Positions 52,573 to 60,481 of a stretch of DNA of 64,000 nt are shown in pieces; position 1 is the stretch's first letter, and the number at the start of each line of letters is the position of its first letter. The notes beneath the pieces were generated by a model. That model saw only the letters and a program-made list of their open reading frames with translations, searched no databases and was not told where the DNA came from. The DNA is from an uncultured Lachnospiraceae bacterium (GTDB lineage: Bacteria; Bacillota; Clostridia; Lachnospirales; Lachnospiraceae), in the NCBI GenBank assembly GCA_910588125.1, contig CAJUPI010000007.1, forward strand, positions 24,980-88,979, read 5' to 3'. The position numbers and the translations under genes are program-made.

Positions 52573-53013
52573 TCACACCGATTTTCCACCAATCCTTTTT
52601 AACAGCGCCTGTAACCGCCGTATCCCATATCTCATACCCAGGGTACGCAGATATCTTTGATATTCTTCGTCCTCGCAGGAGACAAAGGCCTCTCCCTCAT
52701 CCGGGTAAAAGCCTGTCATCACGCCAATGACCCATTCTCGGGGAACAAACTCCCGGTATGTCCGGTTATCCCCACAGATCACATATCTGTCATGCAGCAC
52801 CTTTACCACCCGATGCAATACATATTTTCCAGAAGGACGGCGATAAAGTGCGACATCATTCCTTTTGAGCATTCCTGTAAATTTTTCAACCACCACCGTG
52901 CTCCTGCGGTTGTGAAGCATTGGTTCCATGCTGTCGCCGACGGTCTGAAAAAAGCCTCGGCCCTTCCGCGCCAGCTCTTCTTCTATGGTGCTGTAAATCA
53001 CGTTATGCCCCAT
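52573..53013 (-). CDS. S24/S26-family peptidase, Ser/His (ER/SipW-like) type
   Basis: A 146-residue protein when started at MGHNVIYST (ATG at 53013, GGAG upstream, overlapping the end of the PqqD-like gene). It has the Ser motif VGDSMEPML (about residues 25-33) and box D/E equivalents: DVALYRRPSGKYVLHRVV (about 54-71) and YVICGDN. Where bacterial leader peptidases have the general-base Lys, this one has His (HRVV), as in eukaryotic/SipW-type signal peptidases. No N-terminal membrane helix is seen, so it should be soluble. Position next to the precursor-like gene makes it a candidate leader protease. Confidence 0.78.
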   Translation of the reverse strand: MGHNVIYSTIEEELARKGRGFFQTVGDSMEPMLHNRRSTVVVEKFTGMLKRNDVALYRRPSGKYVLHRVVKVLHDRYVICGDNRTYREFVPREWVIGVMTGFYPDEGEAFVSCEDEEYQRYLRTLGMRYGIRRLQALLKRIGGKSV

Positions 53014-53281
53014 CGTCTGTCTCCAGAGCGATCTCAATTGTATCAAGGAACTCTTCCAGATCTCTTCGGGCCGTCGCTTCCTCCAAATCCGCAAATTTCT
53101 CCAACATCTTCTTTACCAGCCCATCTTTTGTAGCCCCTTTTTCCAGCTCTTGCCAGTAAAAAGCTCCTGTCTCATTCATACGAATCATTCCGTTGAATTC
53201 CCTGCTGGCCTTTCCCACCGGTACCACCATATATTCCTGTCCCAACCGCCGGAGTATAAATCCCTTTTTTGCCCGAATCAT
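53003..53281 (-). CDS. PqqD-like peptide-recognition protein
   Basis: A 92-residue winged-helix protein of the PqqD/RRE type. It begins with a strand-rich part (GFILRRLGQEYMVVPVG, residues 8-24), then GMIRMNETGAFYWQELEKGA (about 31-50), the usual PqqD landmark, and a C-terminal helix. RRE proteins bind the leader of a ribosomal peptide and bring it to the modifying enzyme. It lies between the HPr-kinase-like gene and the peptidase, and overlaps the latter by eleven bases. Confidence 0.82.
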   Translation of the reverse strand: MIRAKKGFILRRLGQEYMVVPVGKASREFNGMIRMNETGAFYWQELEKGATKDGLVKKMLEKFADLEEATARRDLEEFLDTIEIALETDDGA

Positions 53282-53314
53282 TCCCGCTCTCCTCCTTGGC
53301 TCTTACTGTCTTTG

Positions 53315-54034
53315 CTATTCTTCCTTCCCTTTTCCACCGCTCATCCTCTCACAGGCCAGCAGCGCCGCTGCCCTCTCCCTATTACATTGAAGCAGGTAAC
53401 AATCCACGCTGGCAATCATCTGATCCACCAAATCAAAAAAACGATTTATGGCTTCCTCTTCCTCCGGTATCAGCATCTGATGGAAAATCCGCCCGACAAC
53501 CTCTGCCGCCCCCAGCTGCCGGATATGGTTATCCCGGCTTTGTTCCAGAAAACAAATCCCCTTCACCGGGGCCATAATGGGATTTCCCAGCCCTTCCTTT
53601 CCGCACCAGGGAGTTCCACAGGCATACAGCTTTCCCTCCATAAACCGAAGAACTGGCTTGTCGCCATTGATAATTTGTACCCGATTGCCAAACGCTTCTA
53701 TCCACAGCTTCATGTGAGTCGTCTTGCCCACACCGCTTTTGGCAGCAAAGACATATGCCTCTCCGTCCAGCTCTAAGGCTGCAGCATGCAGCAAAAAGCC
53801 ATGATAATCAACCAACTTCAGACATATCTTCCTGTACAGGCACGCCGCCTCGCAATAAGAAAGCGGAAATTTTTCTGTGCTTTGGCCCTGTTCTTTAAGA
53901 ACCTCCTGTTCTGTAGCTGCTACACAAAAAGCCGCTCCTTCCTCATCTATCTTGTAGCCTTCGCACAACCGGCTGACATATTCATATTGATTCTCGATTC
54001 CTATCACAAGACCAGCTATTTTTATCCTGAACAT
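53315..54034 (-). CDS. HPr kinase-like P-loop protein
   Basis: A 239-residue protein when started at MFRIKIAG (ATG at 54034, GGGGAG eleven bases upstream). The C-terminal half resembles the ATPase domain of HPr kinase/phosphorylase: HAAALELDGEAYVFAAKSGV then GKTTHMKLW (Walker A GKTT, about residues 98-118), NGDKPVLRF (about 126-134) and later helices. The HPr-specific signature is not obvious, so this is one of the HprK-related proteins found in peptide-modification clusters, where some phosphorylate a Ser in the precursor. It is the first gene of the module, 239 bp after the sugar transferase gene and with a possible promoter of its own. Confidence 0.78.
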   Translation of the reverse strand: MFRIKIAGLVIGIENQYEYVSRLCEGYKIDEEGAAFCVAATEQEVLKEQGQSTEKFPLSYCEAACLYRKICLKLVDYHGFLLHAAALELDGEAYVFAAKSGVGKTTHMKLWIEAFGNRVQIINGDKPVLRFMEGKLYACGTPWCGKEGLGNPIMAPVKGICFLEQSRDNHIRQLGAAEVVGRIFHQMLIPEEEEAINRFFDLVDQMIASVDCYLLQCNRERAAALLACERMSGGKGKEE

Positions 54035-54088
54035 GATATGACATACTCCCCGGCCAGCATAATATTTATCTGTCAAAGGGCAAAACGG

Positions 54089-54117
54089 ATGATATATAAG
54101 TCAAATTCTCCCGTCAA
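54089..54117 (-). promoter_or_regulatory. Possible internal promoter for the peptide-modification module
   Basis: On the minus strand TTGACG (54117-54112) and TATCAT (54094-54089) are 17 nt apart, some 55 bases before the HPr-kinase-like start codon. A perfect 10-bp hairpin lies further upstream (54176-54185 with 54198-54207), without a T-run. Together they could uncouple this module from the upstream EPS genes. Confidence 0.45.
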
Positions 54118-54272
54118 CTTTCCCGGCCCTTTTCATCACAAAAGCTCACAGCAAAATTTGACCATTTCTCTGCCTGCCGGCAAATTTCCTGCGCCGCATT
54201 TGCCGGCCATAGAAGCTTTCTTTCCTTTGCTTTCACAGCTCGTACTATACGGCGCACCGCCTTACATCTGCC

Positions 54273-55721
54273 CTACATCGCCCCATCGCTCCGGAGCACG
54301 ACTCCCACGGTTCTGCACAAAATCCGCAAATCCAATCCCATGCTCCATTCCATGATGTACTTCTTATCCAGCCGCACCACTTCTTCAAAATCCGTAATGC
54401 TGCTTCTGCCGCTCACCTGCCACATCCCGGTAATCCCCGGTTTGGTAGCTAGACGAACCCTGTGATGCAGATCATATTTTCTCCACTCCTCCACAGTCGG
54501 GGGCCGGGTACCCACAAGGCTCATATCTCCTTTTAATACATTCCAGAACTGTGGAAACTCATCCAAAGAAAACCGGCGGATGATTCCTCCGATACCATGC
54601 TCCCCGCCGATGATCCGGGGATCTTTGTCCATCTTGAACATCATGCCGTCCTTGACCTTATTCTGCTTCATCAGCTCCTGCTTGCGCTCCTCCGCATCCA
54701 TGTACATGCTGCGGAATTTATAGATCCGGAACTTTCTGCCATTCATCCCCACCCGTTCCTGGGAGAAAAAAATCGGTCCCGGGGACTGGATATAAATGGC
54801 CGGGGCAATGAAAAGATATAATACTGCCGTAATCATACAGCCAACGGCTCCTCCCAATATGTCCAACAGCCGCTTATACAGAAACTGTTTGGCCGGAGCC
54901 ATGTTGATGCTGCTGCTCAGCACCGTATAGTTACCCAGCTTTTCCACACTTTGCTTCTGGCCCTCGGATTTCATGGCCCGCAAAAGGCGCAGATGCACGG
55001 TAACTCCCATGGCAATCAATTCTTCATATAAGCTGTCCGGAAGCTCTACTTCCCTGGGCAGGGAAATCAGCACCTCGTCCACCCAGTCCTGGCATACATA
55101 GTCAGCCATCGTGACTCCGTCCGCCACTACCGGAATCCCTTCAATCTTCATCCCCGAAGCTATGGATTTGCCCTTTCCTGCTCCTTCCATCAGCGCAATG
55201 CCAACCAGCCTAAGGCCTCCGTAATTATTTTCCTGGAAATTCCGAATCAGCTCCGGCGCCATTCCCGCCGTTGTCAGAAGCACCAGCGTTCTTTCTGTCC
55301 TGCCGTCCATTCCCCGTCTGGCCAATATCTTTTTCCACAAGGTTCTCACTGCCCAGGTTATCACGACATAAAGAATACCGGTTATTCCCACTACAATCCG
55401 GGAATATTCCATACTCTCACGCGTCGAGAACAGATACAGAACAGCCAGCAAAACAATCATCCCCACGTGCCTTACAGAAGCCGTCAATTCCTTATAATAT
55501 CCTCTCTTGAGAACATTTTTAAAGCTGTCATTGACAAATGTCACAAACACCTGCGCAAAGCAGAACACAAAAATCATGTCCCGATACAGCCGGTTGTCCA
55601 ACGGAAACCAGTTTCCATGCCGGATCGTGTAAGCCGCAAAATATGCCAGCTGCAGACAAATCATGTCAAGTAAAATAAAATCCAGATGTTTTGTCCATCC
55701 TTTGCTCGACTTGCGATACAT
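54273..55721 (-). CDS. Undecaprenyl-phosphate sugar-phosphate transferase (WbaP/CpsE-like)
   Basis: A 482-residue protein when started at MYRKSSKGWTKH (ATG at 55721, with GGAGAGGGAAGT upstream). Five hydrophobic segments and a CoA-binding-like middle region are followed by the catalytic domain: KRLLDILGGAVGCMI, SPGPIFFSQERVGMNGRKF (about residues 330-348), then KFRSMYMDAE, DEFPQFWNVLKGDMSLVGTR, and KPGITGMWQVSGRS (about 424-437). It starts EPS repeat-unit synthesis by moving a sugar-1-phosphate to undecaprenyl phosphate. A much longer reading frame to 55940 would cover the end of the upstream gene and has no RBS. Confidence 0.9.
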   Translation of the reverse strand: MYRKSSKGWTKHLDFILLDMICLQLAYFAAYTIRHGNWFPLDNRLYRDMIFVFCFAQVFVTFVNDSFKNVLKRGYYKELTASVRHVGMIVLLAVLYLFSTRESMEYSRIVVGITGILYVVITWAVRTLWKKILARRGMDGRTERTLVLLTTAGMAPELIRNFQENNYGGLRLVGIALMEGAGKGKSIASGMKIEGIPVVADGVTMADYVCQDWVDEVLISLPREVELPDSLYEELIAMGVTVHLRLLRAMKSEGQKQSVEKLGNYTVLSSSINMAPAKQFLYKRLLDILGGAVGCMITAVLYLFIAPAIYIQSPGPIFFSQERVGMNGRKFRIYKFRSMYMDAEERKQELMKQNKVKDGMMFKMDKDPRIIGGEHGIGGIIRRFSLDEFPQFWNVLKGDMSLVGTRPPTVEEWRKYDLHHRVRLATKPGITGMWQVSGRSSITDFEEVVRLDKKYIMEWSMGLDLRILCRTVGVVLRSDGAM

Positions 55722-55837
55722 ACTTCCCTCTCCTCCAAATCCTTCCAACCCCATTCTCATACAGATGGGAGGCGCCTTATACAGGCGTATCTCCCTCTGC
55801 CCTGCAACAGCCGCTCCGAAAGAGCATCCGCCGCTTT

Positions 55838-56611
55838 TTACTGCTGCTTGTAAATCACGGACAATGTACCGGAACCGATTACGTTCACGGATACCATCTT
55901 CTTTTCCCAATCCACATGAACTGTCGGAAGGACCACCCAATGGTTTGTGGTATTGTCATAAAACAGCACCGATACATTGTTCAAGCCCTGTACCAGGTTA
56001 GGTACATACAGAGTTACCTCTGTCGTAGCTACCTTTTCTTTGCCGGTAACGGCATCTCTGGCAATCAGCGCCCGTGTACTGCTCAAGGCACTGTACCCCT
56101 CCAAAGCCTGTGAATTTACTGCCTGGCTCAAAGGCTGCCCGGCATTGATGCCGTTGATAGCGGCAACCACATCCGCCGGAAGGCCGGCAGTCTCTGCCTC
56201 GCCAGTAGCAAAGCTGAGCGCCATATCACCTACGACAGCTTCCTGCTTTTCGTTGGCCGTAACCGGAATACCTGTCGATGTGTTGATACCTGTCACCAGA
56301 GTAAGCACATTTCCTATCACACCGGCACCGTTTAGTGCATTCAGTGCTGCTGCAGAGGCCAACGGAGTTGTCGTATCCGCAATCGTTGTCGTTCCCGGGC
56401 CTCCTGCCGTAATGGTACCGCTGCTGGTTACGCCTCCCCGACCACCGCCACCGCCTCCACCGCCGCCTCCACTCGGACGCGACGGCGTAACCGGATCTAC
56501 GATTTCAACCCCTGTGTCAGGGCTTGGCACCGCATAGGCGGTCAGCTGTCCGACTGATAATACACCGATCAACGTCAGTGCCATCAGACTTTTCTTTCTC
56601 ATCTTTTTCAC
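55838..56611 (-). CDS. Secreted poly-glycine protein of the EPS locus
   Basis: A 257-residue protein with a signal peptide (MKKMRKKSLMALTLIGVLSV, cleavage near AYA-VP). Residues about 45-58 include a run of ten Gly encoded by GGN-type repeats, a site prone to length change. The C-terminal part (VTLYVPNLVQGLNNVSVLFY then DNTTNHWVVL) looks like a small beta domain, and the middle is Ala/Gly-rich. I do not recognise a family with known function. It lies between the LCP protein and the sugar transferase, so it probably acts at the surface with the polymer. Confidence 0.65.
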   Translation of the reverse strand: MKKMRKKSLMALTLIGVLSVGQLTAYAVPSPDTGVEIVDPVTPSRPSGGGGGGGGGGRGGVTSSGTITAGGPGTTTIADTTTPLASAAALNALNGAGVIGNVLTLVTGINTSTGIPVTANEKQEAVVGDMALSFATGEAETAGLPADVVAAINGINAGQPLSQAVNSQALEGYSALSSTRALIARDAVTGKEKVATTEVTLYVPNLVQGLNNVSVLFYDNTTNHWVVLPTVHVDWEKKMVSVNVIGSGTLSVIYKQQ

Positions 56612-56676
56612 CTTCTTTCCCTTATAGGATTCAATCTATCCAATAAACAGCCCGGTTTCAAGCTGGTTATTGCCTG

Positions 56677-57714
56677 TCATGGCACTTCTCTGTAAAACAA
56701 ATCCAAAATCATCGGCATCAATGCCTCTGTATCTGCATAAAACTCATCATAAACCTCCGTCGTCACCGTCTCTCCTGGTATGGTATAAAAATTATCTGCT
56801 CCCAGATCTCCTGTATTCAGGGCATCCATAGCGATCTTCAAATATTCTTCTTTCCCCATATCCGTAACCATGTGATCGGCTATCATATCAAAAATTTCCA
56901 CCACTATCTGACTGTCTTTTGCTGACTTTTTCTTTAACGCTGCAAAATATTGTGTAATATACTGTTGTTGCTGTGCCATACGTGTAATGGCCGAATGGCT
57001 CTGGCTAATATCACGGTAACGGACAAATGCCTCCGCCTGATCTCCATGAAGGGTAACCGTCTCTCCTTTCACAAAGGCCGGATCCCGCTCTTCCATCCCA
57101 CTGATGGGAATCGTAACAGTCACGCCTCCTACGGCGTCATTCAGCATGGCAATGACATCCGTATCCGCCGCCAGATAATGATCCATTTCAAGACCGCCGA
57201 GCAATCGGCTCACTGCCTCTGCCATCCGCTCGCAGCTCTCCTCCCGTCCATCCCCATAGGCATAGGCAAGCGTCAGATGCTGGATATCGGTTCCCAGCAC
57301 ATTGCCGCTCAAATCGGTCAGCGTGATTTCCGTCATGGTATCACGGGGAATCATCAAAATCTTCAAAGTATTGCGGGTAGTATCCTGTGCAAGCACAAAT
57401 ACGCCATCGGCCTGACCTCCCTGAGTGGCCGTGGTGCTGTCGGTCATTGGCCCCTGACGATCCACACCCATGCACAAAATAGCTTTTACATAGCTGCTGC
57501 GACGATATGTCTTTCCCTGGTACTCCATCACCCCGCTGCGGGAATGTCCGTTTTTTTCCGACTGTATGTATTCTCTTGCGGCAATCCGGGCTTCCGTCTC
57601 TTTTTTCTGACGATACAAAACTGTCGTCAGCGGAACCATCACCGCCAGAAAAAGGACTCCTGCCGCAATGACTGCCAGATACCATTTCCGCCTGTTTCTC
57701 CTGCCGCGATTCAT
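56677..57714 (-). CDS. LytR-CpsA-Psr (LCP) family glycopolymer transferase
   Basis: A 345-residue membrane-anchored protein with one N-terminal helix (WYLAVIAAGVLFLAVMVPL, residues 11-29) and an extracellular LCP domain: ILCMGVDRQ (about 79-87), KILMIPRDTMTEI (about 117-129), NDAVGGVTVTIP (about 192-203) and AFVRYRDISQSHSAITRMAQ (about 230-249) with the basic residues that bind the lipid diphosphate. LCP enzymes attach capsule or teichoic acids to peptidoglycan. It overlaps the end of the CpsD-like kinase gene by four bases (ATGA). Confidence 0.9.
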   Translation of the reverse strand: MNRGRRNRRKWYLAVIAAGVLFLAVMVPLTTVLYRQKKETEARIAAREYIQSEKNGHSRSGVMEYQGKTYRRSSYVKAILCMGVDRQGPMTDSTTATQGGQADGVFVLAQDTTRNTLKILMIPRDTMTEITLTDLSGNVLGTDIQHLTLAYAYGDGREESCERMAEAVSRLLGGLEMDHYLAADTDVIAMLNDAVGGVTVTIPISGMEERDPAFVKGETVTLHGDQAEAFVRYRDISQSHSAITRMAQQQQYITQYFAALKKKSAKDSQIVVEIFDMIADHMVTDMGKEEYLKIAMDALNTGDLGADNFYTIPGETVTTEVYDEFYADTEALMPMILDLFYREVP

Positions 57715-58451
57715 GTTTTTTCCTTTTCACCACCATATTCATGATACCCGTCATATCTTTTGTATCTGCCATAACGCCCATACTTACCGTAATAATTCCT
57801 GGAATGGATATTGACCTTATTGAGCACCACACCCAAAATACGGCAGCCGGATTTTTCCAGCTGGCCTTTCACCCGCTGTTCCAGGCGGTAGCTGATGGCC
57901 CCGCTCTCAATCACAATCACTGCCCCATCACAATGGGAAGCCACAATCGCCCCGTCAATCAGATTTGCCATCGGCGGCGTGTCTACAATAATATAGTCAT
58001 AGTAACTCTTCAACGCTTCAAACATCCGCCCGCATAGCTCTTCCTCCAAAAGCTCAGCCGGATTCGGGGAGTACGGTCCTGCAAAAATCACGCTCAGATT
58101 TTCCTCATTGGTCTCGTAAATCACATCCTCCAGCGCCTTCTGCCCGCTCAGATACTGGGACAGCCCTGCCACCTCTGTCTCCAGCTGATAACGGGCCACC
58201 AGTACTGATTTGCGGATATCGGCATCGATCAGTATTGTCTTTTTCCCTATCTGTGCCAGAGATTCCGCCAGCGCAAAGGAAATATCGCTCTTTCCCTCAT
58301 CCGGAAGAGAGCTGGTAAGCAGAATCGTCCGGATATTGCTTCCGCAAAACTGAATATTCGTACGTAATGTCTTGATCGCTTCGTTATAATTATAATCATC
58401 CGGCATTTCACGCCTTAATTTCACGATCTTTGTACTCATTCTTTTTTCCAT
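57711..58451 (-). CDS. cpsD: CpsD-like tyrosine (BY) kinase
   Basis: A 246-residue autokinase when started at MEKRMSTKIV (ATG at 58451, GGGAGG upstream); longer readings would cover the CpsC gene. The P-loop is TSSLPDEGKSDIS (about residues 44-56), followed by the Walker A' motif ILIDADIRKSVLV and the later VDTPPM. The residue after GKS is Asp, not Thr/Ser. The C-terminus has a tyrosine cluster (YYGKYGRYGRYKRYDGYHEY) for autophosphorylation. It works with CpsC and is reset by the CpsB phosphatase to control chain length or export. Confidence 0.88.
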   Translation of the reverse strand: MEKRMSTKIVKLRREMPDDYNYNEAIKTLRTNIQFCGSNIRTILLTSSLPDEGKSDISFALAESLAQIGKKTILIDADIRKSVLVARYQLETEVAGLSQYLSGQKALEDVIYETNEENLSVIFAGPYSPNPAELLEEELCGRMFEALKSYYDYIIVDTPPMANLIDGAIVASHCDGAVIVIESGAISYRLEQRVKGQLEKSGCRILGVVLNKVNIHSRNYYGKYGRYGRYKRYDGYHEYGGEKEKT

Positions 58452-58473
58452 CCTGTATATTCCTCCCGGTACA

Positions 58474-59229
58474 TCAGCCCTTTTTTCTTCTGCTCCGCTT
58501 TTTTTCTTTTTTATACTTTCCGGGATCCTTATCCTCTCCCTCTCTCTCCGGTACCGATGCCAGGACAGTGAGTCCCAGATATTTTGCCACATCCTCATCA
58601 GTCCGGATGGTATCATTCAAAATCACTTCCAGGAAGGTAAGTCCGCAGACCAGTGCTGCGCCGGCGATTGCTCCTAAAAGGGTATTCTTCCTGTTATTGG
58701 GGCTTACCGGGACCGGCACAATCTCTCCTTCTTCAATCATCTTCGGAGGAACCATTTCCATGATATCTCCAATATAATCGGAAGCCGTATAAGCCACTTC
58801 ATCCACAATCATCTTTGCCAGACGCGGATCCGGATCCTTCACCGTGACTGTAAGAATCCGGCTCTCCGTAGGATTGTCAATGCTCAATTTGCTTCTGAGC
58901 ATACGATAGCTCATCTCCAGTCCCAGGGAATCGATCACATTTTGCAGCACCGGGCGGCTGGTCATAATGATCCGGTAATCTGTAGTAAGCTGGCTGCCAA
59001 TCTGCAAATCAGCCAGCGAAGTCAATGTTGTCTCCTTGGAAAGCACATAAAGCATAGCTGTCGAAGTATACTGAGGCGTCAATACCAATTTGCTGTATGC
59101 GCCTGCTGCGCCTCCTCCGAGCAACAGCGCCAGGACAATCAGCCACAACCGCCGCTTGAGCGCCGTCAAAAGTTCTCTTAAATCAATTTCAATCTCATCG
59201 TTATCCTTTACCAAGCTGTTTCGTTCCAT
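58474..59229 (-). CDS. cpsC: CpsC/Wzz-type chain-length regulator
   Basis: A 251-residue membrane protein with an N-terminal helix (LWLIVLALLLGGGAAGAYS, about residues 29-47) and a second near 182-205 (LLGAIAGAALVCGLTFLEV). Between them is the external domain with SVIDSL-type helices (VLQNVIDSLGLEMSYRML). The C-terminus is basic (KKEKKRSRRKKG), facing the cytoplasm. It is the membrane activator partner of the BY-kinase encoded 22 bp downstream. Acidic residues near the start (DNDEIEIDLRELL) are typical of the family. Confidence 0.88.
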   Translation of the reverse strand: MERNSLVKDNDEIEIDLRELLTALKRRLWLIVLALLLGGGAAGAYSKLVLTPQYTSTAMLYVLSKETTLTSLADLQIGSQLTTDYRIIMTSRPVLQNVIDSLGLEMSYRMLRSKLSIDNPTESRILTVTVKDPDPRLAKMIVDEVAYTASDYIGDIMEMVPPKMIEEGEIVPVPVSPNNRKNTLLGAIAGAALVCGLTFLEVILNDTIRTDEDVAKYLGLTVLASVPEREGEDKDPGKYKKEKKRSRRKKG

Positions 59230-59236
59230 ATCGTTC

Positions 59237-59956
59237 CTAATCCATTCCTTCGTTTCTTATTATGTGCAGGGCATTCTCTCTGGCCATCGCCATCAGAAGC
59301 TTCTTCTCAACATTTTTCTCCAGCCACTTCATTGCCCCGGCTATATCCGGCGGCCGGTAATCCCTCCGGTGCATATCGGTCCCCAGCAAATGAATGCGCT
59401 TCTGCTGCACCTGCTTACGGCACCAACGTATCTCCGGCTCCCACCAGGCTCCCTGCAGGCTTTCGTAATTCATCTGAAATACACATCCCGTACCGGCCAG
59501 CTCCCGTATGTGCTCTTCTTCATGCAGGCATCGATACCGCTCCATATGGGCCAGTACCGGGAAAAAACCGGCAAAAGATAATGTTCGGATTCCCCGAAAC
59601 AGTCGTTCATAAGAATCTTCCGGCTCAAACTCTATCAGCACATAACGGCTGCCTGCCAGCGTAAATGCTTTTCCCGCTCTCAACCGCTCTGCCAATTCCT
59701 CATGATAGCGGGTCTCCTGTCCTAAATAAATCCGGAAATCCGGATAATCTTTTCTGATCTCCTGTTCGGCCTGCCTTGCCAGCCCTGCCAGCCGCTCATA
59801 ATCCGGTCCCTGTCCTCTCCGGAAATCATGAGGTGTGGCAATCACTGCTCCAAATCCCTGCGATATAATAAAACGGAGCAGACAACTGGTCTCCTCGAGA
59901 TCTCTGGCACCGTCGTCTACTCCTGGAAGAATGTGGGCATGCACATCTATCATCAT
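59237..59956 (-). CDS. cpsB: CpsB-like tyrosine phosphatase (PHP domain)
   Basis: A 239-residue PHP-domain metallophosphatase when started at MMIDVHAHILPG (ATG at 59956). Metal-binding residues are in IDVHAHILPGVDDG (residues 3-16), ATPHDF (about 41-46), the Glu/His of LVLGQET-type strands (IYLGQETRYHEE), LAHMERY (about 133-139) and GTDMHRRDY (about 191-199). It dephosphorylates the CpsD tyrosine cluster. It is the first gene of the EPS operon, about 150 bases after a promoter with a G-tract. An ATG 18 codons upstream (60010) is possible but would add a stretch atypical of the family. Confidence 0.88.
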   Translation of the reverse strand: MMIDVHAHILPGVDDGARDLEETSCLLRFIISQGFGAVIATPHDFRRGQGPDYERLAGLARQAEQEIRKDYPDFRIYLGQETRYHEELAERLRAGKAFTLAGSRYVLIEFEPEDSYERLFRGIRTLSFAGFFPVLAHMERYRCLHEEEHIRELAGTGCVFQMNYESLQGAWWEPEIRWCRKQVQQKRIHLLGTDMHRRDYRPPDIAGAMKWLEKNVEKKLLMAMARENALHIIRNEGMD

Positions 59957-60107
59957 ATTTCTTCTTGCATTCCACTCTGTATGACATTTCCATTTTTTCA
60001 ATGTTTTCATTTCCGTTTCTCATTTTTAATGTCCATTTCTGATAATCACTTATGATATCTTGTAACATTTTCAACATTTTTCTACAAAAATCATTTTTTT
60101 CAAAACC

Positions 60108-60138
60108 ATTATACCCCCCCCCGGTACGTTTTTGTCAA
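60108..60138 (-). promoter_or_regulatory. EPS operon promoter with a G9 tract in the spacer
   Basis: On the minus strand a perfect -35 TTGACA (60138-60133) and a perfect -10 TATAAT (60113-60108) are separated by 19 nt. That spacer contains a run of nine G (60122-60114 on this strand) directly next to the -10. The optimum is 17 nt, so loss of two G would make a near-ideal promoter. The leader to the cpsB-like start is about 145 nt. No other feature is seen between here and the repeat at 60279. Confidence 0.75.
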
Positions 60139-60278
60139 CCGACTCGGATGTATTAATTTATTTTTATTTTATATTTATAAAAATTCTTTTACATTTTCCT
60201 CTCATAATACTACTATTTCCGGTTATTTCCTTTCTCCTTTTAAAAGTGTTGTCACTATTACTATATATTATGGCAAAA

Positions 60279-60457
60279 ACAAAGAGGGTGTTGCCAAATA
60301 AGTTACCCGTCATTTTTCTTATCCAGTGTCCGGCTGTTCACGAACATTCTGTCTGATATTGACGGACTTTGTCCGTTAAGAGCAGACTGTGTACGTGAAC
60401 CGTCCAAACACAGGATAGAAAAATGACGGGTGACTTATTTTGCAACACCCTCTTTGT
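60279..60457. repeat. Long hairpin repeat, family A, copy 3
   Basis: About 179 bp, inverted-repeat ends ACAAAGAGGGTG and CACCCTCTTTGT, then TTACCCGTCATTTTTCTTAT on the left and AAAAATGACGGGTGACTTAT on the right. The inner GTGTCCGGCTGTTCACGAAC is the exact reverse complement of the apex of copy 1, followed by an extra segment with its own small stem (GACGGAC/GTCCGTT) not present there. It follows the phosphoribosyltransferase-like gene and probably serves as its terminator, isolating it from the EPS promoter. Confidence 0.8.
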
Positions 60458-60481
60458 TATATTTATCAATCAAAAATCATT

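Noticed and set aside
53150-53776. Plus-strand frame of 208 codons over the PqqD-like and HPr-kinase-like genes
   Set aside because: Covers two opposite-strand genes with clear motifs and operon overlaps; no RBS.
55722-55940. N-terminal extension of the sugar transferase frame by 73 codons
   Set aside because: It would overlap the secreted poly-Gly gene end, has no RBS, and lies before the usual start of the family; the ATG at 55721 has a good RBS.
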